Source of the DNA: Tritrichomonas musculus
Lineage: Eukaryota > Parabasalia > Tritrichomonadida > Tritrichomonadidae
Assembly: GCA_039105265.1 (NCBI GenBank)
Contig: JAPFFF010000007.1
Span: 4,278,001 to 4,342,000 of the forward strand
Reading direction: 5' to 3'
DNA: 64,000 nt
Part shown: piece after piece, positions 40,821 to 49,503 of the stretch
How the letters are laid out: every line of letters starts with the position of its first letter
How positions within the stretch are numbered: the stretch's first letter is position 1
Position numbers and translations under genes: made by a program
The notes under the pieces: model-generated
Database searches by the model: none
The model's input: only the letters and a program-made list of their open reading frames with translations
Told to the model about the DNA's origin: nothing

Positions 40821-43430
40821 ATGAATTCAACATCGCCATCAGATCAATCAAAAATTAAAACATATTCAGCACTTTTATCATCATCTTTTAGTGAAATGAA
40901 AAAACTAATGTGTAATAACGATTTACCACAAATATTAGATAGAGAACGATCGATATCTCTCCAAAATACATTGAACGCACAAGCAGAAGAAATAAATAAT
41001 CTTCAACAAGAAAACAAAATTCTTCTTTCGCAGCAAAATGATCAATTAGAGCAAAATCATCAAAAAGATGATCAAAGCAAATTTCTTAATATTTTTATTA
41101 CCAAAGCAAATACATTTTTAGAACGGTATAACGAATTTATTAAAGTAATTATAGAAAAAGAAGATGAAAAGATTTTACAAATTATGAATAAATATAAATT
41201 GCAAATACAACGAATAAATAATTTTCTTCAAACAGTTCATAACAATGCTGGCATGCAAGCAAAAGATAATCAAATTATTCAATTACAAAGAAATATTAAT
41301 GAATTACAAGTTCAAAATTCCACAATAAATTCCTTAAATTTACAATTAACACAAAAAAATTCTGATCTCCAAATTTCACTTCAAAATGCTGAAAACAACA
41401 ATAGTATTAATAATAATTTGATTAATCAACTAAATAAACAAGTAGCTGAAAAAAACGAATTAATTAATTCTTTGCAACACCAAAATCAAGAAAAAGATAA
41501 CCAAATAATAGCATTTCAGAAAAATTTTAATACTCAAAATTTGTCAAATACACAATCCTCTAACCCAGATTCTGAATATTCAGAAAGCTTTAATTTCACA
41601 ATTCAAGATAATAATTCATCTTTACCAGATACAAACAATCAAAAAGCAATTGACACACTCAATCTAAAAATTGATCAACTTCAAAATAGTATAAATGAGA
41701 AAAAATTGATGATAAAAGATTTAAATCAAATAATAGACGATTCAAAAGCCGAAAAAGATCTTTTGCTCTCTCAAATTCAACAAAAAGATAATGAAATCAA
41801 CAAATTAAGAATCAACTCTATAGATAGTAAATCGGTTGTTCTATTAAAACAAAAAATAGAAGAAATGACAAAGGAAAATCAATATAAAGATAATGAAATC
41901 AGCAATTTACAACACCAAATTCAAATTTCTTCCTCTTCTCTTAAAGATGACCAAATTCAGAGTTTATCTTTGCATGTTCACTCGCTTGCTGATGAAAATT
42001 CAAAACTTAAAGAAGATATACAATCTATTCAAAACTCAAATAATCTTTTTTTAGAACAGATAAAAAATCTTCAAGAATCAAAATCATCTCTTAATAATAT
42101 TAATCTTGACCTAAATGCGAAAATAGATGAACTTGAAACCAGATTAAACCAAGCTCAAAGCACAATTTCTCCACCATCAAACGATATTCAAGAAATGAAA
42201 GAACTTTTAGCGAAAAACAGTGAACGAGACAGTCAGAAAATAAAATCGTTACTCCAGCAAGTTAAAGACACACTTGAACACAGTGAAAGAGTTAAAAACG
42301 AACTCAAATCAGTCCAAAACGAAAACGCGAAACTACAGAATCAAATTCAAACAATCGAAGCAAGAATGAAATCAATCCAATTTACAAACTCACAGCTTCA
42401 GAATAAACTTAAAAATTCTGATGAAACAATTAATCAAAAAGAATTAATCATACAACAACTAAGTAATTCAAAAGATGAATTAAATCAACGCTATGAAGAA
42501 CTTATAGAAACGCACATTTCTCTTAAAAACCAATTTGAACAATTAAATAAAACTTTTTCAACTATTCTTGGATGCAGTCCAGATCCGCAAGAGATTTCAA
42601 GGCAATTAACAGATTCAATTGAAAAACTTGCTAATTTACAATATAGTGTTGTTTCAAATAATGATATTAAAAAAGAAGTTGAATTACTACGTCGACAGAA
42701 TAATGATTTAAATAATCGACTAATAAAAAAGGAGGAAATACTCCAGTCAACACTCAATTTATGCCAAGATGGAAAAGAGTCAGAGGTTGTCAAAAAGATG
42801 AAAGAAAATTTTACAGACTTAAATCAAGAGCATTCCAAATTAATAGAAGAACATAAACAGTTGCAAAGGAAAATGTTTTTAAGTGAATCTTCATATAAAG
42901 AAATTGAATCTAAATTGATAGATCAAAAGAATATAAATGAAGAATTGATGAAAAAATCAGAGCAAATTGAATTATACGAATTTGTTACATCACACTTTAT
43001 TGAGTTATTATCAGATTTATCAAAAGCTTTGATTACACCAACATATTCTATTTCGGAGTTACATCAAAAAAGATCATTGTCTGTTGACAATCTCCTTGCT
43101 CAATTAAAGAAAAGACATTTTTCAAGTGATGAAGCTATTTCTTATTGGAACTCTTTCTCAACAGTTATCCAAGAATCTTTAGTTTTTGATCCAACTGAAG
43201 AAATTACTAGCTTTTCTAATCAAAAACCTAAATCTCCTTTATCTTCGTCTCATAAACCGTCAATTCCACTTTATCATAGATTAAACCAATCAGAATCTTC
43301 CATGACTCCTACTCAATCAAATTTAAATATTGACAGATTATCTCCAAACATTATAACTCGTACAAATCCTTTAGCAAGAGATTCACCTTCAACAAATTTT
43401 GAGCCAAGTATAAATATCAATTTTCCATAA
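40821..43430 (+). CDS. Long coiled-coil protein, function unknown
   Basis: 869 aa from ATG 40821 (MNSTSPSDQSK); the frame is open for 65 codons further upstream but with no earlier ATG, so this start is preferred. Heptad-rich coiled coil runs from about 50 to 790, with Asn/Gln-rich linkers. The last 80 residues are Ser/Pro-rich and disordered (KPKSPLSSSHKP). No GRIP, SMC hinge or other diagnostic end was recognised. It probably is a structural or tethering protein. Confidence 0.75.
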   Translation: MNSTSPSDQSKIKTYSALLSSSFSEMKKLMCNNDLPQILDRERSISLQNTLNAQAEEINNLQQENKILLSQQNDQLEQNHQKDDQSKFLNIFITKANTFLERYNEFIKVIIEKEDEKILQIMNKYKLQIQRINNFLQTVHNNAGMQAKDNQIIQLQRNINELQVQNSTINSLNLQLTQKNSDLQISLQNAENNNSINNNLINQLNKQVAEKNELINSLQHQNQEKDNQIIAFQKNFNTQNLSNTQSSNPDSEYSESFNFTIQDNNSSLPDTNNQKAIDTLNLKIDQLQNSINEKKLMIKDLNQIIDDSKAEKDLLLSQIQQKDNEINKLRINSIDSKSVVLLKQKIEEMTKENQYKDNEISNLQHQIQISSSSLKDDQIQSLSLHVHSLADENSKLKEDIQSIQNSNNLFLEQIKNLQESKSSLNNINLDLNAKIDELETRLNQAQSTISPPSNDIQEMKELLAKNSERDSQKIKSLLQQVKDTLEHSERVKNELKSVQNENAKLQNQIQTIEARMKSIQFTNSQLQNKLKNSDETINQKELIIQQLSNSKDELNQRYEELIETHISLKNQFEQLNKTFSTILGCSPDPQEISRQLTDSIEKLANLQYSVVSNNDIKKEVELLRRQNNDLNNRLIKKEEILQSTLNLCQDGKESEVVKKMKENFTDLNQEHSKLIEEHKQLQRKMFLSESSYKEIESKLIDQKNINEELMKKSEQIELYEFVTSHFIELLSDLSKALITPTYSISELHQKRSLSVDNLLAQLKKRHFSSDEAISYWNSFSTVIQESLVFDPTEEITSFSNQKPKSPLSSSHKPSIPLYHRLNQSESSMTPTQSNLNIDRLSPNIITRTNPLARDSPSTNFEPSININFP

Positions 43431-43594
43431 TGTTTTTAGAAACGATTATATTATTTTGTAAATAAATTTGTTTTTTTAGTAATTTATTTTCTTTCATTTT
43501 TAACATATAATTCATTTAATTCAACCTACAAAGTATTTTCATTTAATACTTTCTTTTGATAAAAAAACAGAAAAGAAATATAGTCTAATACTAA

Positions 43595-44221
43595 TTACAC
43601 TTCATCAGGCATTTCTTTCGGAACTGCTTCTGAATTGGATGCCTCCTCATTTGGAGCACTAGGAGGATTGCTTTCTAAATTTTGGCTTGGTTCAGTATTA
43701 GGGCTTTGAGAATGTTGTGAAGAGGCTCTAGAGCTATTCGATTCCGAATGTTGCGGCGCATTTCTCATCAAATATCGGGCAAGGAAGAAAAGAGGATTAA
43801 TTTCTGGGATTTCTTCTTCCTCTTCTTCATTTAATTTTTTATTTCGATCATCTACAGCTTTTAGTAGTTCTTCAAGCCCATTTGTAAGAATTGGGAAGAC
43901 TTTTTCTTCCAAATAAGCACGTACATCTTGTTTAACTGAAGCATATTTTCCTGATCTGGGAGTTAATTTGGCGCTTACGCTTTTGTTACTTGCTTTAGAT
44001 CCTGATGAACTCACGCTCTTTATTTCTGCATTAGCGGATGCATCTTGTTTATCATTTGCTTTCTCTTCTTCTTCAGTATGATTGTTTTCTTGAGGCTTTG
44101 AAGAATCTGAATTATTGTTTGTTACTGTTAGTAAAGAAATTGAAGTTGTTTCTACTTCTGCCTGTAACGCATTGGTCGATGGTTCATCTGTTGCTTGAAT
44201 ATTTTCCTCATTGCTTTCCAT
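43595..44221 (-). CDS. Dpy-30-motif protein
   Basis: 208 aa from ATG 44221; codons further upstream lack an ATG. The region at about 95-160 contains the Dpy-30 dimerisation motif: VRAYLEEKVFPILTNGLEEL, an acidic loop, then NPLFFLARYLMRN. This compares with the family's YLxxxVxPxLxxGLxxL and NPxxFLAxYLxxN. Acidic and Ser-rich tails lie on both sides. Dpy-30 motifs occur in COMPASS histone methylation complexes and in radial-spoke and other axonemal proteins, where they bind amphipathic helices; the length and the low-complexity flanks do not decide which. Convergent with the coiled-coil gene, 164 bp apart. Confidence 0.8.
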   Translation of the reverse strand: MESNEENIQATDEPSTNALQAEVETTSISLLTVTNNNSDSSKPQENNHTEEEEKANDKQDASANAEIKSVSSSGSKASNKSVSAKLTPRSGKYASVKQDVRAYLEEKVFPILTNGLEELLKAVDDRNKKLNEEEEEEIPEINPLFFLARYLMRNAPQHSESNSSRASSQHSQSPNTEPSQNLESNPPSAPNEEASNSEAVPKEMPDEV

Positions 44222-44640
44222 TATTATTTGATAACGGATATTAAAAGTTCTGAATTTCAAAATTTTTACTTCTTTTTCAGCAACAATAACGAAAGAAGTA
44301 ATCCTTATTATTGAGATTTTTTCGTTATTCGATTACTTTATTAATGAACTAATCCTTATTATTGAGATTTTTTCATTTGATGATTCTTTCATATTTTTAT
44401 TGATTTTTTTTTAATTAATGAACATTTATATGATATTAATTATATTATTAGAAATCGATATTATGTGCTACGTATATACATACATGAACAATATCTTGAA
44501 TTGAATTCAATCATCAGAAAGATTCAAATGAAATAAAATAACATATATTTTGAATATATAAAATGAATAATAGCAAATTAACAATTTTATTCGTTTTTGG
44601 AAAATAAAATTATCTGAAAATATTAACATAAATAATTTTT
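44222..44640. other. Intergenic region with 24-bp direct repeat
   Basis: A 24-bp sequence (begins AATCCTTATTATTGAG, ends TTTTTTC) occurs at 44300-44323 and again at 44351-44374. It lies upstream of the Dpy-30-motif gene. No gene seen. Confidence 0.7.
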
Positions 44641-45966
44641 TTACACTTGAATATATTCTTGAATAACAAAACGAATGGAATTAAGTTTTGAACCAAGATA
44701 TTCAACCTTAGTGAAATCAACAATATATTTCAAAAATGATTTCCAGTCATTTGTAAAAGCTTTTAGAGCTTCAACATTCTTTTTAACTGAATCTTCGAGG
44801 CTTTTTTCAAAATCTGTATTTTCAGTAATATATTTCAGCGTTAATATTGGATCACAAATTGCAAAAATATTAAATCCAATTACCATATAATCATTGTACT
44901 CTTTTTCATCAATTTGATTATGAGGAATAGAAGGAGAATCATCTTTTAATTCAGGAAGTGCCATTAAAGCAAATGACATACAGCATAAAGAATTAATAAT
45001 TGAGCACTCTTCGTTACTAATAATATGAAAATTATCAATAATTGAGTCAACAAGTCTATTAAAAGTTTCAGAACATGGATTACTGTAAAATTGCTGAACA
45101 TCAGCATATACTATAGACTTAGCATGAGCAATAAAGTCAACAAAAGAAGATGGATCAATTGATTCATCCAAACATCTCCATTCTGTATCATAATTTTTTC
45201 GGTATTGTCCAATTATTAAATGAAATTTGGCAACTTGGTTATCTATATTATCATCATATTTATTATATAAATCATCTATCTGTTGGAAGAGCGATTGTTT
45301 GCTATCCGAATATTTCGAACAGAGATTTTGCAAAATAACACAACGCTTATTATTTGAATAAATAACATCGTTCGGGATATCAAGGTGAGAAAAATGAATA
45401 AGTGGAATAAAATTGAGTGGAATAGCATCTATCGAAGCAAGTAATGATATTAAATGCGCAGCAGTTTGCTTGTTCTGAATTAATACTTCATTTCTTATTT
45501 CAAACATTTCAAATTTGAGAAGTTGAATAATAAAATCCTGTTGAACAGCTTTTTGCCATATTTTACGATAACCATTCAAATGGCTAATTTCTGCGTGTGG
45601 TGGATCAGCAAAAATTGACGAACCTTCAACTGTTTCGTTGATCGTTGCTTCAACATGTAAAATAAATTTGAAACCTTCAGTAATTTGAGATTTTAGAGCG
45701 TATTGGCGGAATTCGATATATTGTGGATTGAGTTTTTTAGAATATTGGTATAGAGTAATGTGATCTGAGCTATTCGGATGAAATTTTAACCATGATATGA
45801 GTTTTGTAAATGTATTTTTCATGTCTGGGCTTGTTCGAATTAAACTTGCTTGAAAACTTGGTAATGGAGATAAAAATGGATGCGTTTCTGAAACAGGAAT
45901 TTCAAGGATATTAGCTTTAGACGTTGATCCGGCTTGACTATTCTTTTTTTTAAAGAAACCTTTCAT
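44641..45966 (-). CDS. Conserved-looking protein of unknown function
   Basis: 441 aa from ATG 45966 (MKGFFKKKNSQ). A basic Ser-rich N-terminus of about 20 residues is followed by an all-helical globular chain with several Trp, His and Cys residues and no transmembrane segment. Near residue 225 it has NLCSKYSDSKQSLFQQIDDL, and near 325 a hydrophobic helix CSIINSLCCMSFALMAL. No domain recognised. Composition and codon use look like those of neighbouring real genes. Confidence 0.65.
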   Translation of the reverse strand: MKGFFKKKNSQAGSTSKANILEIPVSETHPFLSPLPSFQASLIRTSPDMKNTFTKLISWLKFHPNSSDHITLYQYSKKLNPQYIEFRQYALKSQITEGFKFILHVEATINETVEGSSIFADPPHAEISHLNGYRKIWQKAVQQDFIIQLLKFEMFEIRNEVLIQNKQTAAHLISLLASIDAIPLNFIPLIHFSHLDIPNDVIYSNNKRCVILQNLCSKYSDSKQSLFQQIDDLYNKYDDNIDNQVAKFHLIIGQYRKNYDTEWRCLDESIDPSSFVDFIAHAKSIVYADVQQFYSNPCSETFNRLVDSIIDNFHIISNEECSIINSLCCMSFALMALPELKDDSPSIPHNQIDEKEYNDYMVIGFNIFAICDPILTLKYITENTDFEKSLEDSVKKNVEALKAFTNDWKSFLKYIVDFTKVEYLGSKLNSIRFVIQEYIQV

Positions 45967-46146
45967 CAATATTTATAAATTGATTTTATAAATCAGTGAA
46001 TAAACGTCAAGGTTAATATTTCTCCAAAACGTTTTTTTTTCGAAAAAAATAATCAATTGATTAGAAATTCAATATTTAAACAATAATACAGAAAGAATAT
46101 ATTTATTTATGTAAATTAATGATCTTGAAAATGTAAAATCAATATG

Positions 46147-46379
46147 TAGTAAAGTGCCCCCAAAAAAATAGGGGTCTCATTCAATAAAATGGGGATCGAC
46201 GATCAAGTTAAGAAAAAATTGAATATTTTTTCAGAAAATATAATTTTAAGAAAAATTTTTTTTTCAAATATTTTTTTCTCAAAATAATTTTTTATTATCG
46301 TTTTCTCTTGAAATTAATTATTTTTTGAATCGACATCCTATTTTTTGAATCGACCCCTTTATTTCTCTCACTTTATAGT
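46147..46379. mobile_element. MITE-like repeat with degenerate terminal inverted repeats
   Basis: Left end TAGTAAAGTG, then AATAGGGGTC, ATTCAATAAAAT and ATCGAC. The right end read in reverse gives TATAAAGTG, AAAGGGGTCGATTC, then AAAAAATAGG and GTCGATTC. The two ends align over about 60 bp with several mismatches and small gaps. The core is AT-rich and lacks an ORF. Exact ends and target duplication are unclear, so the element is old or my borders are approximate. Confidence 0.45.
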
Positions 46380-46440
46380 CAATATACAAAAATTGTATCT
46401 TTATATCACTTTTTGAATGAATATCAAAACTAATTTTGCG

Positions 46441-46497
46441 AATTTCTCGTAGTAACTTTTTGAGAGCGTAGCTCTCAAAAAGTGTTGAGAGAAATTA
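46441..46497. repeat. Strong hairpin (13-bp perfect stem, 3-nt loop)
   Basis: ACTTTTTGAGAGC at 46455-46467 pairs perfectly with GCTCTCAAAAAGT at 46471-46483 around GTA. An outer pair AATTTCTC (46441-46448) and GAGAAATT (46489-46496) extends it. Further copies of CTTTTTGAG and CTCTCAAAAAG follow at 46520-46550. It lies between the MITE-like repeat and the CCDC42-like gene, about 170 bp before its ATG. Could be part of a second decayed repeat or a regulatory structure. Confidence 0.7.
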
Positions 46498-46669
46498 GTA
46501 AATATTTTGAGAGAGAAATACACTTTTTGAGTTTTTCTCTCTCAAAAAGAGTGTATTAAAGATATTTAATATTTTATTAAAGCTTTACGAATTAATTCAA
46601 TAATCTCAAAAAATGAGTGTTAAAAATTTCTATTTAAATTTTTTTTTATAAAACGTATTATGAAATAAT

Positions 46670-47815
46670 ATGGATAATCCGAAAGCAACAATTACACCTT
46701 TTATTACAGAACAAAAACGAACAAAAACAAATTTTGAAAAAAGATATCTTGAAGCATTTGGAAATCGACAAGAAAGAAGACTAGATTTGCCTGGTTTCTC
46801 GCCAGCTTTAATTTCGAAGAAGCAGGAACTTGAGCAAATTCAACAAAAGCTTGCTGATGAACGATTAAATTATGAATACTGGCTTCAAGAATACGAGCAT
46901 AGAAAAGCAGATATAAATAATCGTAAACGAATACATGAAGAAGAAGAAAACATACATAATCAATTTAATAAGCAGGCACAGGAAGATATTAAAAGAACTA
47001 AAGACAACATCGAAAAAGAATTTAAGTTAACAGTTAAACTTGAAAAAGAGCTTTCTGCTTTAATAGTAAAAGAGCAACAGTTGGCAGAAAAATTACAAGC
47101 ATTAAGAAGTCAAATTGAATATTATAAGCCATGTGCCGATTTCCTTGAAGATATTGTGATATCAACCAAAATGTTTGAAACCCCAGAAGCTGTTTTAAGC
47201 CGTTATCAGGCATTAACAACGACCAAACATGATTGGTCAGTGGCACTTCATGATGAATTAAGAATGGATGATAAATTTACACAAAAAAAAGCATATCTTG
47301 CTTTTCTTAAAAATCAGCAAGTTGAAAGAAATCATAAGCTGGTTGTCTTGAGAGAAGAGCAAGAAAAGAAATTAAAAGAAAAACGATACAAGCAAATAAG
47401 CGTTATCAAAATTGTAGAAAGAACAGATGAAAAAAAAGCTGAAATCGCAACAATTCAAGCAAGCATCAATAACATTTGCAGGCAAATAATTCAAAATCCA
47501 ATACAGCCTGTAAGATCACATATGACTAAGCAGGAAGTTCCAAATACAGTAGAAGGGAAACTAGATATCATTAAGAATCGGTTCTTAGATCTAGTTGAAG
47601 TTGTTGGAGATCCTGAAGCAGGAAGACTCGTTAAAATTGATGAAGATCTGAAAGATTTTTTGAAAGCAACAAGAAAAGCAAATGAAAACCAAAGTAGGCT
47701 TAATTCACCTAAAAAAATTCGAAATGATTTAGTAGTTTCGTCTAAAGTTGAAGCAGAGAAAGATAACTTTGATCAAAGTCAAAACGAAAGTTCAATTCTT
47801 GAAAAAAAGATTTGA
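46670..47815 (+). CDS. CCDC42/CFAP73-family coiled-coil protein (DUF4200)
   Basis: 381 aa, coiled coil from about 45 to 230. The family layout is visible: a short N-terminus, then FSPALISKKQELEQIQQKL, a block with EYWLQEYEHRKADINNRKR, and YYKPCADFLEDIV, matching the YxxFLExVV pattern of DUF4200 proteins. CFAP73 (MIA2) is part of the MIA complex that helps place inner-arm dynein I1; CCDC42 acts in sperm flagellum and basal-body assembly. The sequence supports the family but not a choice. The C-terminal third (IKNRFLDLVEVVGDPEAGRL) is helical and the tail polar. It adds to the axonemal genes in this window. Confidence 0.75.
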   Translation: MDNPKATITPFITEQKRTKTNFEKRYLEAFGNRQERRLDLPGFSPALISKKQELEQIQQKLADERLNYEYWLQEYEHRKADINNRKRIHEEEENIHNQFNKQAQEDIKRTKDNIEKEFKLTVKLEKELSALIVKEQQLAEKLQALRSQIEYYKPCADFLEDIVISTKMFETPEAVLSRYQALTTTKHDWSVALHDELRMDDKFTQKKAYLAFLKNQQVERNHKLVVLREEQEKKLKEKRYKQISVIKIVERTDEKKAEIATIQASINNICRQIIQNPIQPVRSHMTKQEVPNTVEGKLDIIKNRFLDLVEVVGDPEAGRLVKIDEDLKDFLKATRKANENQSRLNSPKKIRNDLVVSSKVEAEKDNFDQSQNESSILEKKI

Positions 47816-48525
47816 TTTGCATTGTTTATTATTATTATAAATGTTTTATAAATTGTTTTCTGTAACATTTTATTTGCTTGCTATTTTTTCTTCTCTTTTA
47901 TAAGAAACAAACAAATTAAAATCAACATATTAAAAAAAAAAAAAAATAGATAATACTAAAAAAGATATTTTCCTTTTCCATAATAATATTTAATTGCACA
48001 AATCTCTTTGTTTTTGTACCATAACTTTTGAAATATAAATCATATTAAATAATATATTATGTATTAAATATTACGATAAAATTAATTAGCATGCAAATAT
48101 ATAGTTTGATTTAAGAAGTGATTTTCAATCAGAATGCCAAAAATTTTTGATCTAAAAATTTGTTGAAAAAAACTTGAAATAATTTCTTTGTAATTAACAA
48201 ATTCTGAAACAAGATTTGCAACAAAAAGCGGTGAATATATCGAAAAAGACGGAAAACAGTAATGATTTTAAATAATTTTTGAAAAACGCATACGAAATGA
48301 TTAGAATTAGAAATTGAATGTTGATATAAAATTAAAATTATATTTTTAATAAAAATCAATGCATATTATTAAACATAATCATCTCTATTTGAAAGATCAT
48401 GAAGTACATCTTATAATTAAGATTGTATTATGTAAACATTTCAAAAAATTAATAAACTTTTGATTATTTTATATTAGGTCAATAATTAGGTTAAATTATA
48501 TAACTTTCAAATATTCTTTAACAGA
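47816..48525. other. AT-rich intergenic region
   Basis: 710 bp. A short coding-like run (SETRFATKSGEYIEKDGKQ, plus strand near 48200-48260) ends in TAA but has no supporting frame around it. Otherwise nothing recognised. A TCA at 48507-48509 precedes the next ATG by 17 nt. Confidence 0.5.
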
Positions 48526-49503
48526 ATGATTCATCTTTATCTACGTGCAATTAAAGCCACTAACACAAAAGAACTTGAAGAAGTAGCTTTAGATACAACT
48601 CAATACTACCTTAACCGTACAAACAAGATTCGATCAACCTATTCAGAATCGGCTGCAGATTCAATTTTTATTACTTCTTTTGAAAGCCATGCATTATTGT
48701 TAAATATTGCTCGACCTCCTCGTACAATTTCAATTGTTGACGCTTATTATTATTCAATTGCTGCTCCTTATTTTGTTTCACAAGGAGGCTCGCCTGGATG
48801 TTATTTAAGAGTTGTTATTTCTTTCTTTTTTAGCAGTTGCCCATGGACTAAAAAAATGAATCATATTTTCCATTATTATGGAATTCCACACCGTCAACGC
48901 TATTTTTGCATTGCATCAGCTTTGTCTTTTTATCAAGTTGCTGCAATCAAAATTTCTCATGGTATGAAAATTGCTGATTTTTCAAACATTTTTTCTACTT
49001 TATATGAAACAGTTATTGTTGCAATAATTCATCTCTTTCTCAGAAGGTTTGTTACACTTATAAAAAATAAGATTTTTTCTTTTATTCCAGAAACATTTAT
49101 TTCGCTTTTCTTATGTTATTTAATTGCTCCATTTATTCAACGATTGGCTAGATTTGGTATATCAAATACTTTTGTCTGGATGTTTGAATCTATTTTACGT
49201 CCATTTTTATCTTTTCAAGGTCCTGGACCTGAACTTCCAGAAGACGTTGACATACCGCAATGTTTAACATGCTCAATATGCAGAGATCTTTTCAATGATC
49301 CGATAGAACTTTCTGGAAAATTCTTCTGCTCAAATTGTTTAAACAGATGGTTTAGGAAAGGATCAATGACTAATCCGTTTACTGGTGAAAGTATCAGCAA
49401 AGAAATGGTTTCTGGATCTCTTGTGATGGAAACCATTACTCAAAGATTCAGAAAGCTAGCGTTGCAGGAGTATAATGAACGGAAAGCCGCAAATAAAAAA
49501 TGA
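48526..49503 (+). CDS. Membrane-anchored RING/U-box-like protein (candidate E3 ubiquitin ligase)
   Basis: 325 aa. The first 240 residues are hydrophobic and helical, with likely membrane segments around 90-108 (CYLRVVISFFFSS), 160-180 (TVIVAIIHLFLR) and 190-205 (FISLFLCYLIAPFI). The C-terminus carries a Cys-rich module, CLTCSICRDLFNDPIEL then FFCSNCLNRWF and NPFTGESI, about residues 245-295. The Cys pairs suit an incomplete RING; the NPFTGESI end suits a U-box. Membrane helices followed by a degenerate RING recall PEX2/10/12, but the N-terminal similarity is not convincing and trichomonads are thought to lack peroxisomes. ER or other membrane ligase is the safer reading. Confidence 0.6.
   Translation: MIHLYLRAIKATNTKELEEVALDTTQYYLNRTNKIRSTYSESAADSIFITSFESHALLLNIARPPRTISIVDAYYYSIAAPYFVSQGGSPGCYLRVVISFFFSSCPWTKKMNHIFHYYGIPHRQRYFCIASALSFYQVAAIKISHGMKIADFSNIFSTLYETVIVAIIHLFLRRFVTLIKNKIFSFIPETFISLFLCYLIAPFIQRLARFGISNTFVWMFESILRPFLSFQGPGPELPEDVDIPQCLTCSICRDLFNDPIELSGKFFCSNCLNRWFRKGSMTNPFTGESISKEMVSGSLVMETITQRFRKLALQEYNERKAANKK

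Noticed and set aside
48129-48359. 76-codon minus-strand frame
   Set aside because: Phe/Leu/Ile-rich as expected from AT-rich non-coding DNA; no family likeness.
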